NCBI RefSeq assembly: GCF_044792555.1
Contig: NZ_CP126238.1
Location: forward strand, 3,906,001 to 3,970,000
DNA: 64,000 nt
Reading direction: 5' to 3'
Origin: Alicycliphilus denitrificans_A
GTDB taxonomy: Bacteria > Pseudomonadota > Gammaproteobacteria > Burkholderiales > Burkholderiaceae_C
This document shows, piece by piece, positions 1-8,366 of this stretch. The notes under the pieces are model-generated. The model saw only the letters and a list, made by a program, of their open reading frames with translations. It searched no databases and had not been told where the DNA came from. Both the position numbers and the translations under genes were made by a program. Position 1 is the first letter of the stretch. Each line of letters begins with the position of its first letter.

Positions 1-152
1 GGGATGCCCCGCACCTGGCTGAACACCTGGCCGAACACGGCCAGCCACAGCACGGGCTGCACCGCGCGGCTGAACAGCTCGGTCGGGTCGCGCATGAGCT
101 TGCGGATCTCGGCATCGGCCACGGCGATGCAGGCGTAGAGGTAGTCACGCAT
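1..152 (-). CDS. ABC-2 type transporter permease, N-terminal fragment (cut by window edge)
   Basis: The reverse strand from the ATG at 152 reads an N-terminus beginning MRDYLYACIAVADAEIRK and continuing through a region typical of ABC-2 permeases (around residues 20-50, RDPTELFSRAVQPVLWLAVF, with the first membrane helix starting). Only about 50 residues are in the window. The start lies 3 bp after the stop of the ATPase gene, so the two form one transcript and presumably one exporter of the NodIJ/DrrAB type. The substrate cannot be told from the sequence. Confidence 0.8.
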   Translation of the reverse strand, partial: MRDYLYACIAVADAEIRKLMRDPTELFSRAVQPVLWLAVFGQVFSQVRGI

Positions 153-155
153 GGT

Positions 156-965
156 TCATCCCCGGCGCAGCACGGCGGCGCGGCTTTCACGGACGTCGCG
201 GGCATGGCCGCCCTGGTCGATCACCGCGCCGCTGAAATGCACGAACACGTCGGCCAGGCTGGCGCCCGGGCCCACCTGGTCCTTGAGCTGCCGGGGCCGG
301 CCCACCACGGCCAGCTGGCCGTGGTGCAGGATGGCGAGCTCGTCGCACAGCGTGTCGGCCTCTTCCATGTCGTGGGTCGAGATGAGAATGGTCACGCCAT
401 GGCGCCCGCGCAGCTGCAGCAGGCGCTCCCAGACCGTGCGGCGCGCCGCCGGATCCAGGCCTATGGTCGGCTCGTCGAGGAACAGCACCTCGGGGTAATG
501 CAGCGTCGCCTGGGCGATTTCCAGGCGGCGCACCATGCCGCCCGAAAAGGTCTTGACCAGCTTGTGCGCCTGCTCCTGCAGCCCGGCGAAGGCCAGCGCC
601 TCCTGCACGCGCGCGATGCGCTGCGCGCCGTAGATGCCATGCAGGCGGGCCGACAGGTCGAGGTTCTCACTGGCCGTCAGGGCCCCGTCGGCCGACAGCA
701 GCTGCGGCACGTAGCCGATCCTGCGCCGCACCTCCACGGGCTGGGTCACGACATCGAAGCCTGCCACGGCGGCGCTGCCCGCACTGGCGTCGAGCAGGGT
801 CGTCAAAATCTTGATGGCCGTGCTTTTGCCTGCGCCATTGGGCCCGAGCAGGCCGAAGATGACGCCGCGCCCGACCGCGAGGTCCAACCGGTCGAGCGCC
901 GTGAAGTCGCCGAAGCGCTTGCTCAGGCCGCTGGCACGGATGGCGATGGAGGAGGGCTCGATCAT
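156..965 (-). CDS. ABC transporter ATP-binding protein (DrrA/NodI-like)
   Basis: A 269-residue nucleotide-binding subunit that should power the adjacent ABC-2 permease in the inner membrane. Visible motifs are Walker A GPNGAGKS (about residue 41), the Q-loop region around YVPQ, the signature FSGGMVRR, Walker B VLFLDEPT and the switch histidine in ISTHDMEEA. The family exports drugs, lipids or oligosaccharides; nothing here fixes the substrate. I chose the ATG at 965 (MIEPSS) because the reading frame upstream of it lacks domain homology; an ATG at 1028 is an alternative. The gene is divergent from the FtsH-type protease. Confidence 0.9.
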   Translation of the reverse strand: MIEPSSIAIRASGLSKRFGDFTALDRLDLAVGRGVIFGLLGPNGAGKSTAIKILTTLLDASAGSAAVAGFDVVTQPVEVRRRIGYVPQLLSADGALTASENLDLSARLHGIYGAQRIARVQEALAFAGLQEQAHKLVKTFSGGMVRRLEIAQATLHYPEVLFLDEPTIGLDPAARRTVWERLLQLRGRHGVTILISTHDMEEADTLCDELAILHHGQLAVVGRPRQLKDQVGPGASLADVFVHFSGAVIDQGGHARDVRESRAAVLRRG

Positions 966-1165
966 GTGGGCACGCTGCGGTGGTCGGGCGGTCCGTCGCG
1001 CCAGCGGCATGTGCAACGGCGCTGCCATGATCCGCCTTTGCGCCGCGGCGCACAAGGCCGCCTACCGGCAAGTGGCCAAGCCCGAAATTTTCTGCCATCC
1101 TGGTGCCCCCCTGCCGGGCCACAGCGCGCCCGCAGGCCCCCTCCGGAGAAGGAGCCAAGCCCAGC

Positions 1166-3046
1166 ATGCCAATCTCCCAGCCACCCCGCCCCGGGCCACC
1201 GTCCGGATCGCCCCAGCCGCCCTGGCAGTGGAACCCCAACAAGCTGTGGCTGGTGATCCTGGCGCTGACGGCGCTGTTCTGGCTGCGCGATCTCTGGGTC
1301 ACCTCCAGCCAGGTGCAACCCATACCGTACAGCGAGTTCCTGCAGCACCTGAAGGCCGGCGAGCTGCAATCGCTGTCGATCAGCAGCCAGTTCATCGAAG
1401 GCCAGCTCAAGGCGCCGCTGCCCGACGGCCGCACGCGCATCGTCACCACGCGCGTCGAGCCCGCCCTGGCCGCGGAGCTGGCCGGCTACGACGTGCGCTT
1501 CGAAGGCGTGGTGGAGAACAAGCTGCTGAGCGAGTTGCTGTCCTGGGTGATCCCCGGCCTGCTGCTGCTGGCCGCGTGGAGCATCATCGGCCGGCGCCTT
1601 GCCGCACAAGGCGGCATGGGTGGACTGCTGTCCGTCGGCAAGAGCCGCGCCAAGCTGCACTCCGAGACCGACGTCAAGGTCAGCTTCGACGACGTGGCGG
1701 GCGTGGACGAGGCCAAGGCGGAGCTGCGCGAATCGGTGGAGTTCCTCAGGAACCCCAAGGACTACGGCCGGCTGGGTGCGCGCATGCCCAAGGGCATCCT
1801 GCTGGTGGGGCCGCCGGGCACCGGCAAGACGCTGCTGGCGCGCGCCATGGCCGGCGAGGCCGGCGTGCCCTTTTTCAGCATCACCGGCTCGGAGTTCGTG
1901 GAGATGTTCGTGGGCGTGGGCGCGGCGCGCGTGCGCGACCTGTTCGAGCAGGCCCGCGCCTCGGCGCCCTGCATCATCTTCATCGACGAGCTCGACGCCC
2001 TGGGCCGGGCGCGCGGCGTGGGCCCGCTCTCGGGCGGCCACGACGAGAAGGAGCAGACGCTGAACCAGCTGCTGGCCGAGATGGACGGCTTCGACACCAG
2101 CGCGGGCGTGGTGATCCTGGCCGCCACCAACCGCCCCGAAATCCTCGACCCGGCGCTGCTGCGCGCCGGCCGCTTCGACCGCCAAGTGCTGGTCGACCGG
2201 CCCGATCGCAAGGGCCGCGCCGACGTGCTGCGCGTGCACCTCAGGAAAGTGCGCCTGGGCGGCGATGTCGACCCCGACGCGGTGGCGGCGCTGACGCCCG
2301 GCTTCGCCGGCGCCGACCTGGCGAACCTGGTCAACGAGGCGGCGCTGCTGGCTACGCGGCGCGGCGCCGACGCCGTGGCGATGGCGGACTTCACCGCCGC
2401 CGTGGAGCGCATCGTCGCCGGGCTGGAGCGCCACCAGCGCGTGCTCGGCGACAAGGAGCGGCGCACCGTGGCCGTGCATGAGATGGGTCATGCGCTGGTG
2501 GCGATGACGCTGCCGGGCTGCGACCCGGTGCACAAGATTTCCATCATCCCGCGCGGCATCGGCGCGCTCGGCTACACCTTGCAGCGCCCCAGCGAGGACC
2601 GCTACCTGGCCAGCGAGAGCGAACTGCGCAACCGCCTCGCGGTGCTGCTGGCCGGGCGCGCGGCCGAGGCGCTGGTGATGTGCGAGATCTCCACGGGCGC
2701 GGCCGACGATCTGGTCAAGGCCACGGACATCGCGCACGACATGGTGGCGCGCTACGGCATGTCGCAGGAAGTCGGCCAGGTGGTCTACGAGCGTCAACAG
2801 CCACGCTTTCTCGACCTGCCCGAAGGCCCGGCGCTGGAGCGCGGCCTGTCGGACGACACGTCGCACCGCATCGACAAGGCCGTGCGCGCCCTGGTGGACG
2901 AGGCCTTTGCCCGGGCCAGCGCGGTGCTGGCCGAGCGGCGCGCGCTGCTGCAGGAGGGCGCGGACAGGCTGCTGGCCCAGGAAACGCTCACCGAAGCGGA
3001 CCTGCTGCCGCTGGCCGAGGCCGCGCGGCGCAAGCCTGCGCCGTGA
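1166..3046 (+). CDS. ftsH: ATP-dependent zinc metalloprotease, FtsH family paralogue
   Basis: A 626-residue membrane-anchored AAA+ protease. Two hydrophobic segments (about residues 22-40 and 115-133) flank a short periplasmic domain; then come the AAA module with Walker A GPPGTGKT (about 215-222), Walker B IIFIDELDALG and the second region of homology with ATNRPEILDPALLRAGRFDRQ. The zinc protease domain has HEMGH (about 438-442) and a downstream Asp in STGAADDL. The methionine in the HEXXH motif replaces the usual alanine. The ATG at 1166 is preceded by GGAGAAGGAG. Being next to phosphoribosyltransferase, hydrolase and alcohol dehydrogenase genes rather than rrmJ/folP suggests an accessory FtsH copy, not the housekeeping one; that is inference. 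Confidence 0.93.
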   Translation: MPISQPPRPGPPSGSPQPPWQWNPNKLWLVILALTALFWLRDLWVTSSQVQPIPYSEFLQHLKAGELQSLSISSQFIEGQLKAPLPDGRTRIVTTRVEPALAAELAGYDVRFEGVVENKLLSELLSWVIPGLLLLAAWSIIGRRLAAQGGMGGLLSVGKSRAKLHSETDVKVSFDDVAGVDEAKAELRESVEFLRNPKDYGRLGARMPKGILLVGPPGTGKTLLARAMAGEAGVPFFSITGSEFVEMFVGVGAARVRDLFEQARASAPCIIFIDELDALGRARGVGPLSGGHDEKEQTLNQLLAEMDGFDTSAGVVILAATNRPEILDPALLRAGRFDRQVLVDRPDRKGRADVLRVHLRKVRLGGDVDPDAVAALTPGFAGADLANLVNEAALLATRRGADAVAMADFTAAVERIVAGLERHQRVLGDKERRTVAVHEMGHALVAMTLPGCDPVHKISIIPRGIGALGYTLQRPSEDRYLASESELRNRLAVLLAGRAAEALVMCEISTGAADDLVKATDIAHDMVARYGMSQEVGQVVYERQQPRFLDLPEGPALERGLSDDTSHRIDKAVRALVDEAFARASAVLAERRALLQEGADRLLAQETLTEADLLPLAEAARRKPAP

Positions 3047-3116
3047 TGCCCGGTCTGTGATTGACTTCGGCCACCTTGTTGCCGACACTGGCCTGATCGC
3101 CGACCTGGAGGTTGCC

Positions 3117-3683
3117 ATGCATCCACCCGCGCAAGTCCGCACCTGCCTGTACGACGCTGCCGCGCTGGAAACGGTGCTGCAGGCCATGGCCAGCCAGGTC
3201 GCAGCCCGGCTGCGGCCGCGGCAGCCCCTGGCCGTGATCGGTATCCTGCGGCGCGGCGCGCCGCTGGCCCAGCGCCTGACGGATTTGCTGGTGCAGCGCC
3301 ACGGCATCGCCGCGCCGCTGCGGCTCGATCTTTCCGTCAAGCGCTATGCCGACGACCTCACGCTGCTCTACCCCGAGACGCGGCTCGATGAGCAGGCAGG
3401 CCATGCCGAGCTGGACCTGCGCGAGCACAGCCTGCTGGTGGTGGACGATGTGCTGTATTCCGGCCATTCGCTGCTGCGCGTGCTGCAATACCTGTCTGGC
3501 AGGCAGCCCGAACAAATCCTTGTCGCCACCCTGGTGGACCGCTGCGTCGCGCGCCTGCCGGTGCATGCCGATGTGGTGGGGGTGCGGCTGGAGGTGGCCC
3601 CGGGCAGCATCGTCGATTGCCATGTGCCGCCGTACGAGCCGGACTTCCGCATCGACCTGGTGCTGCCGGAGCGCATGCCATGA
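3117..3683 (+). CDS. PyrR-like phosphoribosyltransferase
   Basis: A 188-residue type I PRTase-fold protein. The PRPP-binding loop is LLVVDDVLYSGHS (about residues 105-117), and the preceding region (RLDLSVKRYADDLTLL) and following VATLVDRCVARLPVHADVVG match the PyrR layout. PyrR proteins bind uracil/UMP and PRPP; in proteobacteria they are not known to act by B. subtilis-type attenuation, so the role here is open. The ATG at 3117 follows a GGAGG at 3107-3111. Its stop overlaps the start of the next PRTase by 4 bp (ATGA), so the pair is translationally coupled and follows ftsH on the same strand. Confidence 0.8.
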   Translation: MHPPAQVRTCLYDAAALETVLQAMASQVAARLRPRQPLAVIGILRRGAPLAQRLTDLLVQRHGIAAPLRLDLSVKRYADDLTLLYPETRLDEQAGHAELDLREHSLLVVDDVLYSGHSLLRVLQYLSGRQPEQILVATLVDRCVARLPVHADVVGVRLEVAPGSIVDCHVPPYEPDFRIDLVLPERMP

Positions 3684-4324
3684 CGCACGCCGACCGTCCC
3701 ATCGTGTTCCGCAACCGCCTCGACGCCGCCAGGCGGCTGGCCGAGCGGCTGCAGGCCTATCGCGGCCAGAACCCGCTGGTGCTGGCCATACCGCGCGGCG
3801 CCGTGCCCATGGCCCAATCCCTGGCGGCAGCACTGCAGGGCGAGCTGGACGTGGTGCTGGTGCGCAAGCTGGGGGCGCCCTTGCAGCCCGAATTCGCCAT
3901 CGGCTCGGTCGACGAGAGCGGCTGGACCTACCTGTCGCCCTATGCGGCCTCGGCCGGCGCCGGCGCGGACTACATCGCCGCCGAGAAGCGCCGGCAGCTG
4001 GCCGTGATCCGCCAGCGGCGCGCGCAGTACACGCCGCTGCGGCCCCACCTGGACCCCGCGGGCCGCATCGTCATCGTGGTGGACGACGGCCTGGCCACCG
4101 GCGCCACCATGGTGGCCGCCCTGCACGGCCTACGCCAGCGCCATCCCGCCAAACTGGTCTGCGCCGTGCCGGTGTCATCGCCAGAGGCGCTCGCCCTGGT
4201 CCGCCCCCTGGCCGACGAGGTGCTGTGCCTGCAGGCACCGGAAGATTTTCAGGCCGTGGGCCAGTTCTACCGGGACTTCGACCAGGTCGAGGACGACGAG
4301 GTGATCGCCCTGCTCAAGCAGTAG
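3680..4324 (+). CDS. phosphoribosyltransferase family protein
   Basis: A 214-residue type I PRTase-fold protein with the PRPP loop IVVVDDGLATGATM at about residues 131-144 and an N-terminal region (PLVLAIPRGAVPMAQSLA) typical of the stand-alone PRTases found in stress-related islands of proteobacteria. The substrate is unknown. It starts inside the stop of the upstream PRTase (ATGA) and ends 19 bp before the convergent hydrolase gene. Two distinct PRTases in tandem is unusual and suggests a shared pathway. Confidence 0.82.
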   Translation: MTHADRPIVFRNRLDAARRLAERLQAYRGQNPLVLAIPRGAVPMAQSLAAALQGELDVVLVRKLGAPLQPEFAIGSVDESGWTYLSPYAASAGAGADYIAAEKRRQLAVIRQRRAQYTPLRPHLDPAGRIVIVVDDGLATGATMVAALHGLRQRHPAKLVCAVPVSSPEALALVRPLADEVLCLQAPEDFQAVGQFYRDFDQVEDDEVIALLKQ

Positions 4325-4343
4325 TCGGTACGCGACATGCCGC

Positions 4344-5003
4344 TCACGCGGCCGCGGCTGGCGGCAAATGCTTTTCGAACCAGCCAGCCGCCTGCCGCGC
4401 CACGGCCTCCAGGGTGCCCGGCTCCTCGAACAAATGGGTGGCGCCCGGCACCACGCTCAGGCGGTGCGGACAGCGCATGTGCGAGGCCGCCTGGCGGTTC
4501 AGCTCCAGCACCTCTTCGTCCAGGCTGCCCACCAGCAGCAGGGTCGGGCAGGCCACGCGCGCCAGCGCCTCGGGGCCGGCCAGGTCGGGGCGCCCGCCGC
4601 GCGACACCACGGCCCGGATGGCGCGCCCCTCTTCGGCCGCAGCCATCAGCGCGGCCGCCGCCCCGGTGCTGGCACCGAAGTAGCCCAGCGGCAGGGAGCG
4701 GGTGAGCGGCTGCCGGCCCAGCCAATGCGTCGCGGCGCTCAACCGCTGCGTCAGCAGGGCGATGTCGAAGCGGGTGCGGTAGTCCCGGTCCTCCTCGGGC
4801 GTGAGCAGGTCCAGCAGCAGGCTGCCCATGCCGTGCGCGTGCAGCACCCGGGCCACGTAGTTGTTGCGCGGGCTGTGCCGGCTGCTGCCGCTGCCGTGGG
4901 CGAACAGCACCAGCCCGATGGGCGCGGCGGGCAGCGCCAGCAGGCCCTCGATCTGGGCCTGGTCCACGGGAATGCGCACCAGTTGTTCCTGCGAGGATGT
5001 CAT
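4344..5003 (-). CDS. alpha/beta hydrolase (dienelactone hydrolase-like)
   Basis: A 219-residue cytoplasmic alpha/beta hydrolase. The nucleophile elbow GASTG puts Ser at about 112; Asp162 (LVGSLDEE) and His190 (GATHLF) complete the triad, and FAHGSGSS near residue 35 supplies the oxyanion turn. No signal peptide is seen. The start at 5003 directly abuts the stop of the alcohol dehydrogenase gene, and its ribosome site GGAGGC lies within the end of that gene, so the two are co-transcribed. The substrate is unknown. Confidence 0.85.
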   Translation of the reverse strand: MTSSQEQLVRIPVDQAQIEGLLALPAAPIGLVLFAHGSGSSRHSPRNNYVARVLHAHGMGSLLLDLLTPEEDRDYRTRFDIALLTQRLSAATHWLGRQPLTRSLPLGYFGASTGAAAALMAAAEEGRAIRAVVSRGGRPDLAGPEALARVACPTLLLVGSLDEEVLELNRQAASHMRCPHRLSVVPGATHLFEEPGTLEAVARQAAGWFEKHLPPAAAA

Positions 5004-6008
5004 CTATGCCTCCTGTGACACCGGGGCCATGCGCAGCACCGCCGCACCCTGCAGCGCGCCCCGGCGCAACTGTTCCAGCGCCTCGTTGGCCTGTTCCAGC
5101 GCAAACACGGTAACCTCGGCGCCCAGCGGCACCTGGCGTATGGCCTCGAAGAACGCGAGCCCGTCGGCGCGCGTCAGGTTCGCCACGGAGCGGATACTGC
5201 GCTCGCCCCACAGCCAGGCATAGGGAAAGCCGGGGATGTCGCTCATGTGGATGCCGGCGCAGACCACGCAGCCGCCCTTGTCCAGGTGCCGCAACGCAAT
5301 CGGCACCAGGGGGCCGGCGGGCGCGAAGATCAGGGCCGCATCCAGCGGCTGCGCAGGCGCTTCGTCGGTGCCCCCGGCCCAGTGCGCGCCCAGGCTGCGC
5401 GCGAAGGCCTGGCTGGCGCCATCGCCGGGGCGGGTGAAGGCGAACACTTCGCGGCCCTGGGCGCGCGCCAGCTGGGTGATGAGGTGCGCGGCCGCGCCAA
5501 AGCCGTAGACGCCGAGCCGCTGCGGGTCGCCGGCCAGGCGCAGCGCCCGGTAGCCGATCAGGCCGGCGCACAACAGCGGCGCCAGATGCTCGGCCGCCGG
5601 CGCCTCGGGCAGGGCCAGGCAGTAGCGCGCATCGGCCAGCGTGTACTCGGCATAACCGCCGTTGAGCTGGTAGCCCGTGAAGCGGGCCCTGTCGCACAGG
5701 TTCTCGCGCCCGCTGGTGCAAAACCGGCATTGCCCGCAGGTCCAGCCCAGCCAGGGCACGCCCACCCGCTGGCCCAGGCGCCAGCCCCGCACATCGGGCC
5801 CCAGGGCCGCGACCCGGGCGACGATCTCATGGCCCGGCACCACTGGCAGCAGCGGGTCAGGCAGCTCGCCGTCGCACAGGTGCAGGTCGGTGCGGCACAC
5901 GCCGCAGGCCTCGACGGTGAGCAGCAACTGGCCCGGCCGGGGAATGGGTTGTGGCAATTCGGTCAGTCGCAGAGGGTGGCCGGCCTGCTCCAGAACCATG
6001 GCACGCAT
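5004..6008 (-). CDS. zinc-dependent alcohol dehydrogenase (MDR superfamily)
   Basis: A 334-residue medium-chain dehydrogenase. From the ATG at 6008 the catalytic zinc ligands are Cys38 (ACGVCRTDLH) and His60 (PGHE), and the structural zinc lobe is Cys91, 94, 97 and 105 (WTCGQCRFCTSGRENLC). A Rossmann segment follows with GVYGFGAAAHL in place of the usual GxGxxG-type motif. The frame is also open from a TTG at 6014, but the ATG has GGAG at a better distance. It is upstream of and coupled to the hydrolase. The family oxidises alcohols or reduces aldehydes with NAD(P). Confidence 0.88.
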   Translation of the reverse strand: MRAMVLEQAGHPLRLTELPQPIPRPGQLLLTVEACGVCRTDLHLCDGELPDPLLPVVPGHEIVARVAALGPDVRGWRLGQRVGVPWLGWTCGQCRFCTSGRENLCDRARFTGYQLNGGYAEYTLADARYCLALPEAPAAEHLAPLLCAGLIGYRALRLAGDPQRLGVYGFGAAAHLITQLARAQGREVFAFTRPGDGASQAFARSLGAHWAGGTDEAPAQPLDAALIFAPAGPLVPIALRHLDKGGCVVCAGIHMSDIPGFPYAWLWGERSIRSVANLTRADGLAFFEAIRQVPLGAEVTVFALEQANEALEQLRRGALQGAAVLRMAPVSQEA

Positions 6009-6030
6009 GTGCAATCTCCGGCCTGGCGCA

Positions 6031-6468
6031 TCAAAGCCCGAATTCGCCGTGCATGCGCTGAATCAGCTCCGCCAGCCCCAGGCCGGTCAGATCCAGCGGA
6101 TGGCTGGCCGACACCCACTTGCGGGTCGTGTCATCCAGATGATCCAGCAATTCCCCCAGGAACGGGTTGGATGCAAACACCACCAGCGCGCCGCCCTGGC
6201 CGCCACCCACCGCCCCCTTCACTGCGTGGGCCACCTGCTGCGCGAATTTGCGCCGCTCATGATCATGCGGCTCGCTGCGCGGCGCCAGGCCACTACGGCC
6301 AGCAATCGAATGCCCGGAGGGCTCTTGCCCGGCTTCTGCGCCATGCAGCCTGCTCTGCGGATGCGTCAGGCATTCCTTCTCGACCCAACCCTCAGGCTTG
6401 GCCGGGTTGCGCTCCAACAAACGGGCCATCGAACCATTGGCCACTATGACCCAGATCGGCTTGTCCAT
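6031..6468 (-). CDS. host attachment family protein (PF10116-like)
   Basis: A 145-residue soluble protein. It opens with KPIWVIVANGSMARLLE, characteristic of the 'protein required for attachment to host cells' family, and has a conserved C-terminal part with VVFASNPFLGELLDHL and TRKWVSASHPLDLTGL. The family has an eRF1/archaeal release-factor-like fold and poorly known function, and is common beside PRTases and alcohol dehydrogenases in stress islands. I chose the ATG at 6468 because the residues upstream (a Pro-rich frame) are not family-like. It lies 22 bp upstream of the dehydrogenase start, probably in the same operon. Confidence 0.8.
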   Translation of the reverse strand: MDKPIWVIVANGSMARLLERNPAKPEGWVEKECLTHPQSRLHGAEAGQEPSGHSIAGRSGLAPRSEPHDHERRKFAQQVAHAVKGAVGGGQGGALVVFASNPFLGELLDHLDDTTRKWVSASHPLDLTGLGLAELIQRMHGEFGL

Positions 6469-6637
6469 GAGACACCCCCTGTTTTCGCGGTTGAACAGAA
6501 TTTCATCTTCTGCGCTCGCCCCGTACGGGTCAAGCCATCGAGGGCCGGCCATTTCCCTGCCGACAAGGCCTGGCCTGTGTCCGCTAAGGGGAGGGGGCGG
6601 CACGGAGCCATCACTACTTCGCGGAAATGCTACTTTA

Positions 6638-6684
6638 TTAATAGCTTAATACGCTTATGGATAGGTCGTTTTAGCTCATTTCGC
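6638..6684 (+). repeat. dispersed palindromic element, copy 1 (degenerate)
   Basis: AGCT at 6643-6646 is followed by an ACGCTT-like half at offsets 5-10 and an ATTT near offset 32, in register with the other copies in this window. It lies in a gene-free gap upstream of the host-attachment gene. The right arm of the hairpin is decayed. Confidence 0.5.
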
Positions 6685-6794
6685 CGTCCATTCCAGCCAA
6701 GCCATGGGGAATGTCACACCTGCTCACAAACCTTTGCCCGACGTGCAGCATTGCAGCCCAAGCCTTGAAGCAGGGCCTGCAGCATAGAGTTTGG

Positions 6795-6977
6795 CTATGC
6801 CCCCATTGAATGTGGAAAAACGCCGATAGCCGCCCGCAGCAAGGCTTGCGCAGTAGGCAGGCGATGCGTGTCCAGGGCCTGCCTCCAGCCGAGATAGTTG
6901 GGCAGATAGCATGTGGCCACGCCATGAAACCGGTAGAGCCACTGGCGCAGGCGGCTGTGATAGGTACCACGCCTCTG
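6795..6977 (-). pseudogene. IS1595-family transposase, C-terminal remnant
   Basis: Read on the minus strand from 6977, 61 in-frame codons give TYHSRLRQWLYRFHGVAT, then YLPNYLGWRQALDTHRLP, then a tail ending FPHSMGA and TAG at 6795-6797. The pattern HSRL-(x)-W-(x)3-F-G-VAT-(x)-YL-(x)2-YLGW is the hallmark C-terminus of IS1595-type transposases, as I remember the family. No catalytic domain, start codon or terminal inverted repeat is visible, so it is a relic. It sits between two palindromic repeats (6638-6684 and 6991-7040). Confidence 0.68.
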
Positions 6978-6990
6978 TCATTACTTTGTT

Positions 6991-7040
6991 TTTGATAGCT
7001 TATGACGCTTTATACAAGAGCCTTACAGCCAAAAAAACGC
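6991..7040 (+). repeat. dispersed palindromic element, copy 2
   Basis: AGCT at 6997-7000, GCTT at offsets 7-10 and GCC at offsets 28-30 match the common register. The copy ends exactly at the stop of the FIST gene (7041), so it lies in that gene's 3' untranslated region. Confidence 0.6.
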
Positions 7041-8318
7041 TCAAAGTTCTGCGGCGAAATCTGAAAACACCGTGAGCACGCCCGTGTAGCCGTAGAGCCA
7101 ATGCCCCGCAATTTCACCCGAGGCAAAGAAGCCTGCCAGCGGCACATCTCCCAACGCGTGGCGCACGATCTGCAATTCGGCGCTTGGGCCGCCAAAATGC
7201 CGCCCGCCGCGGCCTGAGCAGCTCACGTAGACGGCGCCGCAGATGCGGCGCAAGGGCGTTGCTCCGGCGTCCGCCATTGAGCCAGGCGCATGCCGGGTCT
7301 GATGCGCCTGGGGTTCGGGCGCAAGCTCCTCGCGTATCTCGGCGCAGATGCGCATGAGGTCGGCGCGCGCCGCGCCCACATGGCGCTGACAAAAGGTCAG
7401 GCGCATCCCCAGCTCCACCTGTTCGGCCAGGGCCACCCCGCGACGCGCCACATCCAGACCCACGATATGGCGTACACGCGTATCAGCGCCGAAGTGGCCC
7501 GTGCGCTGCTGCGCCGGTGCGTGCGCGTCCGTCAGGCCCGCCAGCGTGGCGCGCACGCTGCGCAGCGCCTGCTGTGCATCACCATCCAGGTTTATCCGCA
7601 GGGTCTGCAGCAGCACATCGAGTGCAGGCTGGCCATCGAGCCGCAGCACCAGGTTGCCTTGCGCCTCGGTGATCACGGCCTGCGGCCCTATGGGCTGGCT
7701 GTCCTGCGTGACCCGGGATAACAGATCGACCGGCTCGGCAAAAGCCACCCCGGACAGGCCGCCCGAGAGCACCCCGCCCGTCGCCCCCTCATTGCCGGCA
7801 TGCCGGGCAAACGCCACGCTGGCCCCGCGGCTGGCGGTGACACCGCCAAACAGGTATCCGCTGGCCGTGCGCCCTGCCATCTCCAGCAGCAGCTCGGCCA
7901 GATCGGGCGTATGGCCGTCCGCATGGACCAAGGCCGTATGGGCGGCGAAAGGCGCCAGGCCGGCATGCCTCGCGCCGTGCTGCAGCGGCGCCACCCCGGA
8001 GAACAAACGGTACTGCGCAGGCGGCACGTCGCACAACATGATGGAGAGCGCCGGCTCATCGAAATACTCCACATTGCTGCCCACGACGCCCACACCGACA
8101 GTACCGCTCCAGTCCATCACCGAAGGTAGCTGCAGTGCCAGGTAGCGCAGCAGCGCGGCCGCATCGTCAGCATAGTGGTCCGTGATGTAGAGCAGCCCCA
8201 GCGAGGGCCGGCTCGCGTATTGCGGCAAGGCCATCTGCGCCTGCAGCTGCGCCAGCACTAACGCCGCCGCCATGGGCCATTGCGGGTGGGTGGCATGGGC
8301 GCTGGGAAAGAGCTTCAT
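7041..8318 (-). CDS. FIST (N and C) domain sensory protein
   Basis: A 425-residue soluble protein with a FIST-N region (about residues 30-230; LGLLYITDHYADDAAALLRYL, VGVGVVG) and a FIST-C region (about 240-415) ending in AVYVSCSGRGG and PLAGFFASGEIAG. FIST proteins are thought to bind small ligands such as amino acids and often occur with signalling proteins; no kinase or cyclase is fused or adjacent here. The ATG at 8318 is preceded by GGAGCG. The next gene on this strand is phaM, about 50 bp upstream. Confidence 0.85.
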   Translation of the reverse strand: MKLFPSAHATHPQWPMAAALVLAQLQAQMALPQYASRPSLGLLYITDHYADDAAALLRYLALQLPSVMDWSGTVGVGVVGSNVEYFDEPALSIMLCDVPPAQYRLFSGVAPLQHGARHAGLAPFAAHTALVHADGHTPDLAELLLEMAGRTASGYLFGGVTASRGASVAFARHAGNEGATGGVLSGGLSGVAFAEPVDLLSRVTQDSQPIGPQAVITEAQGNLVLRLDGQPALDVLLQTLRINLDGDAQQALRSVRATLAGLTDAHAPAQQRTGHFGADTRVRHIVGLDVARRGVALAEQVELGMRLTFCQRHVGAARADLMRICAEIREELAPEPQAHQTRHAPGSMADAGATPLRRICGAVYVSCSGRGGRHFGGPSAELQIVRHALGDVPLAGFFASGEIAGHWLYGYTGVLTVFSDFAAEL

Positions 8319-8366
8319 GGGTCGCTCCGATGCATGCTAGTGCTGCGGCCCGCCCCTGGCAGGGCG

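Noticed and set aside
962..3340. Long minus-strand open frame opposite ftsH
   Set aside because: Low-complexity, His/Arg/Gln-rich product with no family features; a third-position shadow of a high-GC gene.
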